Shown here piece after piece: positions 35,301 to 46,580 of a DNA stretch of 64,000 bases. This DNA is from Campanula takesimana (Eukaryota; Streptophyta; Magnoliopsida; Asterales; Campanulaceae). Under the pieces are notes generated by a model. The model worked only from the letters and a program-made list of their open reading frames with translations, was not told the origin of the DNA and did not search any database. A program made the translations under genes and the position numbers. The DNA lies in assembly GCA_026119855.1 (NCBI GenBank), contig JAOWBW010000485.1:1240001-1304000 (forward strand). The letters run 5' to 3'. The number at the start of each line of letters is the position of its first letter. Within the stretch, counting starts at the first letter, position 1.

Positions 35301-35582
35301 GAGAATCACTGGATGGCTGTGAAACAATTCTTAAAGTACTTAAGAAGGACTAAAGAATTGTTATGATCTATGAAGGGATGGAAGATGATCTCGTCGTATA
35401 TGGGTACGCGGATGCATGCTTCCAAACCGACAAAGATGATAAAAGATCGCAATTGAGTTTTATAAATAATAGTGAAGCTGTAAGTTGGAATGGTTCCAAG
35501 CAGAGTCACTAAATTCTACATACTAAATCTAAGTATATTGCCGCATTGGATGCTGAAAAGGAAGTGGTTTGGATTAAGAAGT
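32304..35582 (+). pseudogene. Copia B gag-pol remnant, first part
   Basis: Heavily decayed relative of copia A gag-pol. The gag start (about 32304) is followed by a stop in the first line of codons and many indels. The region 33000-34700 (gag end, protease, integrase) is strongly diverged and AT-rich. The segment 34745-35570 (reverse transcriptase and RNase H) aligns much better to copia A, including a YVDDILLIGND-coding block near 34910. The LARD interrupts it at 35583. It cannot make a functional protein. Confidence 0.88.
35578..35582. repeat. Target site duplication of the LARD (left)
   Basis: GAAGT here and AAAGT at 48212-48216 match at four of five bases. Together they mark the single insertion event that split the copia B RNase H region. 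Confidence 0.75.
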
Positions 35583-36689
35583 TGTTAGTACCCGACCTGA
35601 AAATGAGTTTATTAGGACTTTCCCAAAAATACAAGGACTTTATAGGAATTAGAAACCTTGCAAAGACTTGTCCCGGATTCCCAAAATATCTCATTTATGG
35701 CAAAATCTATCAAAATAGGTAACAAATGGTTTCCTTAAAACCATGCAGAAACCCTAGCTTAAGAATCAAGTCAGCCTGCAACCTTGGCCACGCGGCCAAC
35801 ATTGCTGCGCGTCGACCTTGGCCACGCGGCCACTCTTGTCACCGGCTTCAACCATGGCCAGGCGGCCAACCTTGCGCTGGATGATCTGGACCGTCAGATC
35901 CTCCCCTCAGTTTACTATATAAACCAATTCCATTCCATTGGTTTAGGGTGGAATTTTGAGAGTTCTAAGATCCGAATTTGAGAGTTCTTAAACACAATTT
36001 TGCTCTCTAATTAGCATTCAAACCTCCAAGAAGATCAAGGTTTATTTCTTGCCAACATAGGTAAGTTTTCTAACTTATTTCTTCACGTTCTTGCATTATT
36101 TCTAATGTAGATCTATAATATTCGTGTTCTTGCATGTTTATTCATAGTTTCTTCATATGCTTCGCATGTTCATTCATATGTTCATATATGTTCTTCATAT
36201 GGTCATCGTGTTCATAGATTAAAACCTTATTTATGCTATATTTAGGGTTGCGATCTTCATGTTTGCATGTTATTTCATAGCCGATGATGATCTAGGGTTC
36301 ATCGACCCAAGGATGATCTAGGAACTACTTCTAAACCCTAATCTTTAGGTAATTCCCCCCTCATTATGCATGATCCCGATTCTTCTGCCTATTCTAAATT
36401 CTCTCGAACTACGCTGACCTGAGCTTCTCACATTGAGAGGAACGTAGGCAATCTTCGGATCCGGTCTCAAACACTAACACACTACATACACCGCATCATG
36501 ATAGAAAGACCGATCAATTCGGGCAATAGGAGTGATAACGTTCAATATTCTTCTCTTGTTGTAATTTGACCCCCGAACCCATTAAACATGCTTTTTCTCA
36601 ATGTTTTGGCTATAATTAAAACGGCGTGGCGACTCTCATAATTTTAATGTTACTATGAATATTCTCAAATTCAAACACACGTATTCACA
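35583..36689 (+). repeat. LARD 5' LTR
   Basis: The LTR starts TGTTAGTACCCG and ends ATTCACA. Three hairpin-forming GC-rich motifs, two of the form TTGGCC-ACGC-GGCCA and one ATGGCC-AGGC-GGCCAA (35783-35799, 35817-35832, 35853-35869), lie just upstream of a TATA box near 35915 (ACTATATAAACC). Hairpin motif 1 is at 36405-36450. Confidence 0.95.
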
Positions 36690-36690
36690 G

Positions 36691-36708
36691 TGGCGACTCT
36701 GCTGGGGA
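36691..36708 (+). other. Primer binding site of the LARD
   Basis: TGGCGACTCTGCTGGGGA begins two bases after the LTR end. It is the same type as in the minus-strand Tat/Ogre-like element; the tRNA is possibly an arginine tRNA (not verified). Confidence 0.8.
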
Positions 36709-36756
36709 CTGCTTTGAAACTTTTTCAAACTTAGTGGGTCTAACTTTCGTCACATC

Positions 36757-37360
36757 ATGATGCTTGCCATGTTTACACATGCACACACCTGCCATGTTTA
36801 CACATGCATGCACACACCTGCCATGTTTACACATGCACACACGTTCCATGTTTACACATGCACACACCTGCCATGTTTACACATGCACACTTGCCATGTT
36901 TATACATGCACACACCTGCCATGTTTACACATGCACACACATGCCATGTTTACACATGCACACACCTGCCATGTTTACACATGCACACTTGCCGTATTTA
37001 TACATGCACACACTTGCCATGTTTACACATGCACACACCTGCCATGTTTACACATGCACACTTGCCACATTTACACATGCACACACCTGCCATGTTTACA
37101 CATGCACACTTGCCATGTTCACACATGCACACTGTTTACACATGCACACACCTGCCATGTTTACACATGCACACTTGCCATGTTTACACATGCACACACC
37201 TGCCATGTTTACACATGCACACACCTGCCATGTTTACACATGCACACCATCCATACACTTTTGCCATGTTTACACATGCACCTCACACTTTGCCATGTTT
37301 GCACATGCACCTCACACTTTGCCATGTTTGCACATGCACCTTGTATTTTTGCCATGTTAA
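36757..37360 (+). repeat. Tandem array, GCCATGTTTACACATGCACA type
   Basis: About 20 units of 24-33 bp based on GCCATGTTTACACATGCACA with ACCT or TT spacers. Three overlapping open frames across it are artefacts of a repeat without stop codons. Confidence 0.93.
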
Positions 37361-37679
37361 TATGTGTACCTTGTATTTTTTCAATACATGTATTTTTTGT
37401 ACTTTCCCTATAGTACTAAGGTCAAACAAAACTCTGCTATGCTCCCTTGTACATGTTTACACATACACCTCCCGGAGTTTTCGATGTGCGGAAATTTGTG
37501 CGCTGCTGCCGCCCTCTTTTCGAGTCACTCGTCTACTCCACTCACCGTGTACGTTCCGCGAGCGGTGGGAACCTTTTACCTAACCCGTGTCAACCCACAC
37601 ATAGAGATTAGGACACTCCTCGGATCACCCATTTAGGATGTAAAAAAAAATGCAAAAACTTTTCGCAAAATAAAATGCG

Positions 37680-39420
37680 CATTGCATCTAGGCGACCTCT
37701 AAGGTCCATCGCTCATCCGTTGGGCCATCATTGCGATCCACTTGGGTCTACCCTTCACCTTCGACCGCCTAGGTCAACCTTCTCAACCTTTGACCGATTA
37801 GGTCAACCTTATCAACCTTTGACCGCCTAGGTCAACCTTATCAACCTTTGACCGCCTAGGTCAACTTTATCTACCTTTGACCCCCTAGGTCAACCTTTGA
37901 CCCCCTAGGTCAACCCTTACCAACTTTTGACCCCATAGGTCAACCTTATCCGCCTTTGACCTCTTAGGTCTACCCTTGACCTCCTAGGTCAACCTTATCA
38001 CCCTCGACCTCTTAGGTCACCCCTCGACCTCTTAGGTCAACCCTTGACCGCCTAGGTCAACTTTATCAGCCTCCGACCTCTTAGGTCAACCCTTGACCTC
38101 CTAGGTCAACCTTATCTACCTTTGACCTCCTAGGTCAACCTTTAACCGCCTAGGTCAACCTTACCACCCTTTGACCTCTTAGGCCAACCTTTATAAAGTT
38201 GACCTAGGCGGTCAACCTTATCTACCTTTGACCTCCTAGGTCAACCTTTAACCGCCTAGGTCAACCTTACCACCCTTTGACCTCTTAGGCCAACCTTTGA
38301 CCCCCTAGGTCAATCTTATCCGTTTAAGTCAAACCTTTGACCCCCTAGGTCAATCTTATCCGTTTAAGTCAACCTTTGACCCCCTAGGTCAACCTTACCA
38401 ACCTTTGACCTCTTAGGTCTACCCTTGACCCCCTAGGTCAACTTTATCAACCTCCGACCTCTTAGGTCAACCCTTGACCTCCTAGGTCAACCTTATCACC
38501 TTCGACCTCTTAGGTCACCCCTCGACATCTTAGGTCAACCTTTGACCCCTTAGGTCAACCTCATCCGCCTTTGACCTCTTAGGTCAACCTTTGACCCCAT
38601 AGGTCATTCTCATCTGCCTTTGACCCCATAGGTCAAACCTTGGACCCCTTAGGTCAACTTTATCACCCCTCGATCTCTTAGGTCAACCTTTGACCACTTA
38701 GGTCAACCTTTGACCACTTAGGTCAACCTTATCCACCTTTGACCTCTGAGGTCAACCTTTGACTCCCTAAGTCAACCCAATCACCTTTCGACTTCTTAAG
38801 TCAACCTTTGACCCTTAGGTCAACCTTATCCACTATTGACCTCTTAGGTCAATCTTTGGTCCCATAGGTGAACCCAATTACCTTTGACCTTAACCCGCTT
38901 AGGTCAAACCGTCATCCTGACCCACCTAGCTCATTATTTGACCCACCGTTTTCCATACCAACCTAGGTCAACCCGTCTCAACCCGTTTAGGTCCACACAC
39001 CATCCTCGACCCATCTAGGTCAACTCGTCCGTCTTAGGTTAAAACTACCCCTTTACCTTTGACCCATCTAGGTCAATCCTTGGCCCGCTTAAGTCGACTT
39101 GCCCGTCTTGAACCTATATACCGACCTCCCTAGGTCAACCAACCCGAATAGGTCAACCAACTCACATTCGACCCGCTTAGGTCAAACCATGTTTATCCCA
39201 CTTAGATCATCCCATAGGCAACCCGCTACAACCCGCTATCTTGATTCATTCACCATATAGGTCAATCCAACCCTTCTCATTTAGGTCGACCTATCCATTA
39301 CCCATCGTCGCATTCTAGCTTGAACCACTTCTTGTCTGAAACCTTAGGTCAATCCTTAGGTCAAATTTAGGTCAAACCATAAGTCAAACCATACCCGACT
39401 CAATCAAAACCAACTCTTAT
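37680..39420 (+). repeat. Long tandem array, TTGACCTCCTAGGTCAACCTT type
   Basis: Roughly 70-90 short units contain the inverted pair TTGACC-N5-GGTCAA (for example TTGACCTCCTAGGTCAA), separated by CTTATCNACC-like spacers. A higher-order copy of about 85 bp is visible (38111-38195 repeated at 38217-38297). Units become irregular after 38880. Confidence 0.92.
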
Positions 39421-39776
39421 AGGTCTTCCTCACCCATGCTTGACCAAGGACCGAGTCATCTCCGGATTTTGACCTCAAGATCGCTCTTTATCTTAAAAAG
39501 ACTCTATCAAATTGACCCCTATGGTCACCTCTCACCTCTTTTTTAAAAAAAGGTCTAACTTGATTCGAACTACGGCGACCTGAGCCTCTTATTATGTGGG
39601 ACCTCTCCCTCATGGTAAGGGGAACGTAGGCAACTTCGGCCCGGTCAAACTTTCAATTTTTTACCAAAATGCATTTCAAAAATGTGGAGACCGACTCTTT
39701 TCCAAAATATGATTTTTATAACGATGCCTTATCATTAATACGAATCTAATTCTTTCATGACGTAGAGTTCTGCATC
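39421..39776 (+). other. LARD internal segment with hairpin motif 1
   Basis: Non-coding sequence before the gag-like frame. It includes a hairpin motif 1 copy at 39565-39632 with a larger loop. Confidence 0.65.
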
Positions 39777-40457
39777 ATGTCGGCTGCAAGGAACATCGAA
39801 GTTGCAACTGAAGCTGCTACCCAAGATCCCGAGACAATCCTCTACACATGTACTGCTCTCAGTAAGCAAGCATCCCACTTCGAAGCCATCCTCGATGAAC
39901 AAGCAATCCACTTTAAGGCCATTCTCAACGAGCAAGTAACACACTTTCAGAAGGAGATGCATAAGACCCTAAGAGATATCGAGAGGCGCCATTTGTCTGA
40001 CATTCGTGGCGTTTATGATTACCTCAGTCGAGTTCTCCCTCTTGCTCAATGTCAACACCCGTACGCTCCTCAAATGTATGGGCCGCCACAGACTGTCCCC
40101 GTCAGGATGCCTCCTATGACTACTCATCAACAAGGGGTGCCGGTACCTAAATCACCCTCAAAGACAGTTCGTGAAAGGAAGGACGAGCGCGAATTCGACG
40201 ACTTGGGCAAACTCTTCAAAAGTCTAGTTCAAGCCGGCAAGTTGTCTCCTTTGTTCAATTATGAACCAAATAAGGTGAAGCAAGGCTTGGATCCCTCCAA
40301 ACACTGCCAATACCACCAGTACATTGGGCATAACACCGAAGATTGCCTCCAATTGAGGAGAAAGATTCAAAGCCTCATTAACAGCGGAGTCATCACCCGC
40401 CAACGGAATACATGGGCATGGGCAAAAGAGGAAATTGGGGCTACCTCCTTTAAATAA
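39777..40457 (+). CDS. Gag-like mini-protein with CHHC zinc knuckle
   Basis: A 226-aa intact frame, the only protein-like ORF in the LARD. Residues about 25-75 are helical and look coiled-coil, with the repeated phrase EQAIHFKAIL/EQVTHF. A proline-rich stretch follows (PPQTVPVRMPP). The C-terminal part has CQYHQYIGHNTEDC, a C-x2-H-x4-H-x4-C knuckle, then LRRKIQSLINSGVI, as in the gag C-terminus of Tat/Ogre-type elements. The main capsid region of gag is absent, so it is shorter than a full gag of several hundred residues. It lies between tandem arrays with no other gene nearby. It may bind element RNA, but that is inference; it could also be a surviving fragment by chance. Confidence 0.7.
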   Translation: MSAARNIEVATEAATQDPETILYTCTALSKQASHFEAILDEQAIHFKAILNEQVTHFQKEMHKTLRDIERRHLSDIRGVYDYLSRVLPLAQCQHPYAPQMYGPPQTVPVRMPPMTTHQQGVPVPKSPSKTVRERKDEREFDDLGKLFKSLVQAGKLSPLFNYEPNKVKQGLDPSKHCQYHQYIGHNTEDCLQLRRKIQSLINSGVITRQRNTWAWAKEEIGATSFK

Positions 40458-42780
40458 GAGAAAAGAAAAGGGTCATTCAGTCTTCGTAGGTTCTAGAGTG
40501 TCCTTAGTCAAAAGTCCACCTTGGACGATTTTTGTTTCTTTAAGTAAAAGTCCACCCCGGATTAGTCGTTTTTCTTTCAAATAATAAAAGAGTCTTTATT
40601 TCTTTTCTCTCTAGACTTGAGACATAATCTTGCATAAATCAATTCCATGAAAATTGTCTTATTCACCATTTTCGCTTGATTGCTATATCTTTATATGATG
40701 AATTAATCTTAATCTTACCCATTAATGACGACTCATTAAAAGGTAAATGGACCCACAAACCATTCACATAACTAAGTAAACGATTAATCTCAAAATAACA
40801 AATGCTTCGATCAATTGGGATGAACGAATCACTTTCCCTTCTCTCTACATTCTACCCCCATACACTCTCTCTATACACTCACCCCTTGTACACACTTCAT
40901 GTACACTCTCTATATACACCTTCTCCCATACACTATCCTCATACGCCTCTCATCTCACCATTAGAGCCCTTTTTATAAGGTCGTGACAAAGAAATGGATT
41001 GCGGTTGCTCATCATCAAATAGACATCCATGCTGCCACAATTTAAAGGGTTGGTTTGTTCCCTTCATGAGCACTACATGCCGTTACACTGGGGCTGTCCG
41101 TATTCCATCGCAAATGTAAGACAAGTGCACGAAGTCATTCATGCCATTAATTGGTGCACGTGATAATCCAATGGAGCTCTACCGGTGAAAATCAAGGGGC
41201 TAGGATGCCCGCCGCCAGCAAAAGGCCGCTTAAACTATAAGGAAGCTACCTCGCAATTGAGAGAGGCGAAAGCAAACTAGGGGCTTGTCTCGCCCAATGT
41301 TTCATGTACAAATATAAAAAAAAAAAAAAAAAATGGCTCGCTAGGTTGAAACCCAAAAGGGCGACCTAGGCAAAAGTTAGAGCATTGCACAAAAAGAAGC
41401 CCGCTAGGTTGAAAACCCGAAAGGGCGGCCTAGGCAAAAAAAAGGGTGTGCACAAAGAGATAAAAAAAATTAATAATAAAAAAAAAAAAAAAAAAAAAAT
41501 AGAAGGGGCTATCACCATGGAAAAGTAAAAGTCCCATTTTCTTTTCACCTCAAATGTTCTATTTTCCTTTCTTTCCTTACAAAGTAGATAAACGGCAGCA
41601 ACCCATGACAACTACGATGGAGCAATCCACTGCAACAACTACAAAGGAGTAGTCTACCGCAATGAGCTACACAGAACAACTCACCTCAAATGAACCTCAC
41701 ACCCTAAACTCAAAACCCACCTTCATCGTCAACCGGGCAACCACTCAAAGCCAAACATAACCTACCTTGGGCCAACTTTCTTTCTTTTATTTCCTCCCAC
41801 ACATACCCACTGAAACCCGACACCATCATCAAGCGGGTCATCCCCGAACTACGCGGACCTGAGCTCCTCACCTTGAGGAGAACGTAGGCAACCTCCCGGT
41901 TCGGTCCAAAATATACACAACCCACCTCGTAGCCAATTTTCCTTCTCTTCTCTCTTCCCCCATATTTCTACTCCTGACTTCTTCACTCACAATTGATCAA
42001 AACATTTATTAATTTGAGGCTACTTGTTTACCAATTAACCATAACTCATTAACTAATCAACGAGGTCCATTCTCGAGCAATCAAATGAGAATCTTGAATA
42101 AAACAATTTTCAAATGTCTCGACAAGTCTTCCGTTCTACAATCTAGGAAAGAGCTAAACACTTACTTTCTGTCAAAGCAGGGGCTTCCTCCCTTTTGTAC
42201 ATATATACCCTCAGTTGCTCAAAGAGTCAAAATGTGAGTACTATCTCTCTCTCTCTCTCTCTCTTACTCTCACCAAAATGCCCCCGCATGTTTAAACAAT
42301 TATTTTTCCTTTTTTGAGTCGACTGAATGATTTTCAAAAAAAAAAAAAAAAAAAAAAAAAAGGAGATGACGCAAAAGAGATGCCCGCTAGATTGAAAACC
42401 CGAAAGGGCGGTCTAGGCAAAAAAAAAAGGGTGCGTCTTAAAGGAGGTAGGATACCCCGCTCTACACCCTTATCGAACTGGGGCTTCCCCAACAGAAAGG
42501 GTCGACTATGTGGTTTCCCAGAGAATACCGAGGCGTCAACAAGGATACACTTAGAAGAAGGGCACCCCTCATCGTCAAACTCGGCACGCGACGACCTATT
42601 TGGATTGATTAGAATCATAATTAATTATAAGGCATCTGTATAAGATCATAACACTTTCATAAAGTTTTCTCCTCCCCGACACTTTGTTTATAAACCCGCA
42701 CGCTCGGTCTCCACAAAATTGTAAAAACATCCTCGATCCATCTGAGACCCATCTCCGTGATTCTTGAGTTGACTCGGTCC
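40458..42780 (+). other. LARD non-coding segment with hairpin motifs 1 and 2
   Basis: Contains three motif 2 hairpins (41335-41371, 41399-41435, 42382-42418), one motif 1 hairpin (41845-41890) and several A-rich runs. Segment order matches 16260-21370 of the minus-strand relative. No gene seen; the frames at 42314-42643 run over these motifs and are not protein-like. Confidence 0.65.
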
Positions 42781-44330
42781 TTCACCCTATTTCCTACACA
42801 ATAGGATACCCTTAGGTCCCAACCTACCTGGTTCAAAACCTTAGGTCCCAAGCCTACCCGGTCAGTCTTGCCTAAGTGACACCATAAACTCTCTAGGTCC
42901 CGAGCCTACCCGATCAGTCTTACTTAGGTCCCAAACCTACCCGGTGAGTCTTACCTACGTTACATCATAACCTCTTAGCTCGACCTTCCGCAAGTTCGTA
43001 GCATGACCCCTTCGGCCTCAAACCGGTTCTACCCAAAACTTCAGACCTTAAACTAGTTAACCAAAGCCAAATCCTTAGGGTGACCCATTAGGTCCCGAAC
43101 CTACCGGTCCCGAGCCTACCCGATCTCCTAGATCTCAAACCTACCAACACATACTCATCCTTACCTTGTCTAAGGAATGGCTCTCTTATCCTCCTCGTTC
43201 CAACCTTTTAGGTGTACTCAGTCTAACCTGTTGAGCGATCCCTGAGATCCCAAGACCATTCGAGTCTACCAAACACCTACCTTTTAGGTCTCTAGAATAT
43301 CTGATTCATACCTTAGGCCTCAACCCCTAAACCTTTAGGTCACAAGACTTTCTACCCTTTAGGTCTCTCACCTTACATCTCCACCCTTTGGACTCTTTAA
43401 TTCCCAAGCCTACTTGGTCCGACTAAAAGCGACACATCTACGTCTCCCGACTCCTGTCATGTCCAAGCCATGACCCTACCACTCTTAAACCTACCAAGTA
43501 CCAACCTAGTGTCACCCATTAGCCTCAAAAGACTTCCTAGTCTGACCTTCGACCCCTTAAGGTCTCTAACCTACTTAATCCGAGCCGAGTCCAAACCTCG
43601 CCACCTACAAGGTCCACCCTTGAACTCCATGGATCTCAAACCTTTCTTCCCCACGAGTCCAAACCTCAAACATGCTCGAACGCATAGGATCTCCTGCGTA
43701 CCGCGCCATGCCATAGACCCCTCCAGTCAGAACTCGTGCGCTTAACACCTCTGGGGTCCCATCCCTAGCCTACCTTCACAATCGCCGAACGAGCTTGGTC
43801 ACGCGCAATGACCTCTAAGACAAACTTAGGTCCTAAGCATACCCAATCCAACTTAGGCACCTATTGTACTCGAGAAAAGTCTTGGACACTCAATCCCTTT
43901 ACCTAAAGCGCCAACATGGTCACATATCCAGACCCATTTCTCGCACATGGCCCACACCTAGCACACCTTAGAGCCCAAACCCGACATGCGTATTAGATAC
44001 TAGGATCATCCAATCCCACTCCATTGCTCCTTGGCCGACCTCAAGCCTGCTTGGTCCTAATCCATAACGCGGTTTCTCTAGGACAAAAGACTTACCCGCT
44101 TGAAAGCCTTATGTCCCAACGCTACCCTGCCTAGCCTTCGATCTCCTAGATCTCACGCCTACCATTCCATTAGGCCCCGGTCTCCTTAACACATGTCTGA
44201 GTCTTACCCTAGCTAAACCCTAGAACTTTAGCCTAGGTCTAATCTATCGAGCCCATCCAGCCACGAGGTATCAAGCTCATTTGCCCCAAACCGCAACTCT
44301 CTTAGACCTCAAACTTGCTCGGTCTAAACC
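42781..44330 (+). repeat. Degenerate repeats with AGGTCCCGAGCCTACCCGGTC
   Basis: Irregular C/T-rich repeats containing TAGGTCCC, GAGCCTACCCG and related phrases, densest at 42780-43140 and then increasingly diverged. No coding potential recognised. Confidence 0.6.
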
Positions 44331-44339
44331 AAGACAAAC

Positions 44340-45700
44340 CTTCAAATGCTTTCGGTCTCCAAACCCTAGCCTTAAACCTAGGTAAACACATTCTCTAAGC
44401 CCTAGCCTCAAGCCTAGGTAGTCATATCATTCTCTCTGAACCCTAGCCTCAAGCCTAGGTAATTACATCCTTCCTAAACCCTAGCCCCGAGCCTAGGTAG
44501 TTACATCCCTTCCAAACCTTAGCTTAGAGCATAGGTATTTACACCCTTCCTAAACCCTAGCCTTGATCCTAGGTAGTCACGTATCCTCTCTAAACCCTAG
44601 CCTCAAGCCTAGGTAGTCATATCATTCTCTCTGAACCCTAGCCTCAAGCCTAGGTAATTACATCCTTTCAAACCCTAGCCTAACGGCTAGGAAGTTACAT
44701 CCTTCTTAAACCCTAGCCTTTATCCTAGGTAGCTACACCTTTCCTAAACCCTAGCCTTGATCCTAGGTAGTCACATATCCTTTCTAAACCCTAGCCTTAA
44801 GCCTAGGAAACCGCAACATCCTCTTTAACCCTAGCCCAAGTTCTAGGGAATTTCCAAAGCCCCGTATGCAACATCATTTCCAAATTCCCGAAACCCTAGT
44901 CTCGAAACCTAGGAAATTTACAATCTCAATTCTCCGTTTTATTGAACCCTAGTCCAAAACCTAGGATATAATGCCCTGTCCAAAACTCAATCAACCCTAG
45001 CCTCAAGCTTAGGTAGTCGCATTCGCTCTAAACCCTAGCCTCGAGCATAGGTAGTCGCATTCGATCTAAACCCTAGCCTCAAGCTTAGGTAGTCGCACTC
45101 TTTCTAAACCCTAGCCTCGAGCCTAGGTAGTCGCATTCGCTCTAAACCCTAGCCTCGAGCCTAGGTAATCGCATTCGCTCTAAACCCTAGCCTCTAGCCT
45201 AGGTAATCGCATTCGCTCTAAACCCTAGCCTCAAGCCTAGGTAGTCGCACTCTTTCTAAACCCTAGCCGAAGGGCCTAGGAGACTATATCCTCACTAAAC
45301 TCTATCATCGAGCCTAGGATTCAACATTCCCTTCAAACCCTAGTCCTAGACCTAGGAAATTCCTTCACCTTAGTCTCGAGCCTAGGAAGTCACAACCTTT
45401 CCAACTCCCAGCCTTATGTCTAAAAAGCCAACGTATTTGCAACCTCTAAGCCTACCACAACTCCAAGCCCTAGCCTCCTAGACCTAGGAAATTCCTAAAC
45501 CCTAGTCCCAAACCTAGGAGAGTCATGGTCCTTAAACACCAGTTTCCAAACCTTTGTTCGAAACCCTAACATTTAGGAAGTTCCCAAACCTCAACCTTTC
45601 CAAGCCCTAGCACTAAGCCTAGGATAGAATACTCTCCTCATGCTTAAATGAACTCCAATCCCTAGCATGTAAGCCTAGGAAACCCACAGTATCTCCAAGA
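44340..45700 (+). repeat. Tandem array, AAACCCTAGCCTCGAGCCTAGG type (~38 bp)
   Basis: About 30 units of CCCTAGCCTCGAGCCTAGG followed by TAGTCGCATTCGCTCTAAA-like spacers. Each unit pairs CCTAG with CTAGG across a 6-8-base centre. Units are most uniform at 44990-45270 and degenerate to the right. Confidence 0.92.
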
Positions 45701-46180
45701 CATAATCTAAAGCCCAAGAAGCCGTGACATCTTTGGCATCCCTATCTCAAGATTAGGAGACCACCATCTTCCTTATTCCCTTTCCTTAAAAGAGCCTTAG
45801 GTCCTACCTCTAGGCAACCAAGAAAAATGTCCCTTACCTAACACCTTGGTCTCAATGGCTCATAGCCTCATCCCCTCCTAAATTAGGATAAGCGGAACCC
45901 AGATCGTGTTTCCCATATTAGCAACTCCCCGAGAGTCCATCTCCTTCGCATCTCCCTAAAGGTCATTTGCCCTTGTGACTCAGCAAAGAGTCCCTTGTGA
46001 CTCCCCGAGAGTCTATCACCTTTGTGACTCCCCGAGAGTTCATCCCGTTTGCGACTTCATAACAATCCATCATCTTTGCCTCCACATGCAAAATTTCAGT
46101 TTTACCCCTAGTACATGCCCTTAGCGCTATTTTGACTGATATTCGTTACCTTTGAATACGGAAAACCCCTTAAAACTTCC
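45701..46180 (+). other. LARD segment with short GACTCCCCGAGAGT repeats
   Basis: Between 45920 and 46075 there are about five diverged units containing GACTCCCCGAGAGTCCATC. The rest is non-repetitive and non-coding. Confidence 0.6.
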
Positions 46181-46580
46181 TAATATTTGCTTAGGATTCG
46201 TATGGTTGTAGAGACTTCGGCGCCTCTATGACATACGCATCCTAGATCGATCGCGATGGGCAGAAGCCTCGGCGTTTCTATTTGCGAGAGATCCAGCATC
46301 TATTATTTTAGCATTTCCTAATATTTGCTTAGGATTCGTATGGTTGTAGAGACTTCGGCGCCTCTATGACATACGCATCCTAGATCGATCGCGATGGGCA
46401 GAAGCCTCGGCGTTTCTGTTTGCGAGAGATCCAGCATCTATTATTTTAGCACTTCCTAATATTTGCTTAGGATTCGTATGGTTGTAGAGACTTCGGCGCC
46501 TCTATGACATACGCATCCTAGATCGATCGTGGTTGGCAGAAGCTTCGGCGTTTTCTGTTCATGAGAGACCCGACACCTAT
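46181..46580 (+). repeat. Three tandem units of ~134 bp
   Basis: Units start at about 46181, 46314 and 46448 with TTCCTAATATTTGCTTAGGA and contain GTAGAGACTTCGGCGCCTCT and CCTAGATCGATCG. The first two are almost identical; the third diverges after GATCGATCG. Confidence 0.92.

Noticed and set aside
36757..37583. Three overlapping long open frames rich in Cys, His and Thr
   Set aside because: They run through a tandem repeat without stop codons whose unit length keeps several frames open; not protein-coding.
44340..45700. AAACCCTAG repeats resembling plant telomere sequence
   Set aside because: The units are ~38 bp with CCTCGAGCCTAGG centres and lie inside a LARD; they are not runs of CCCTAAA.
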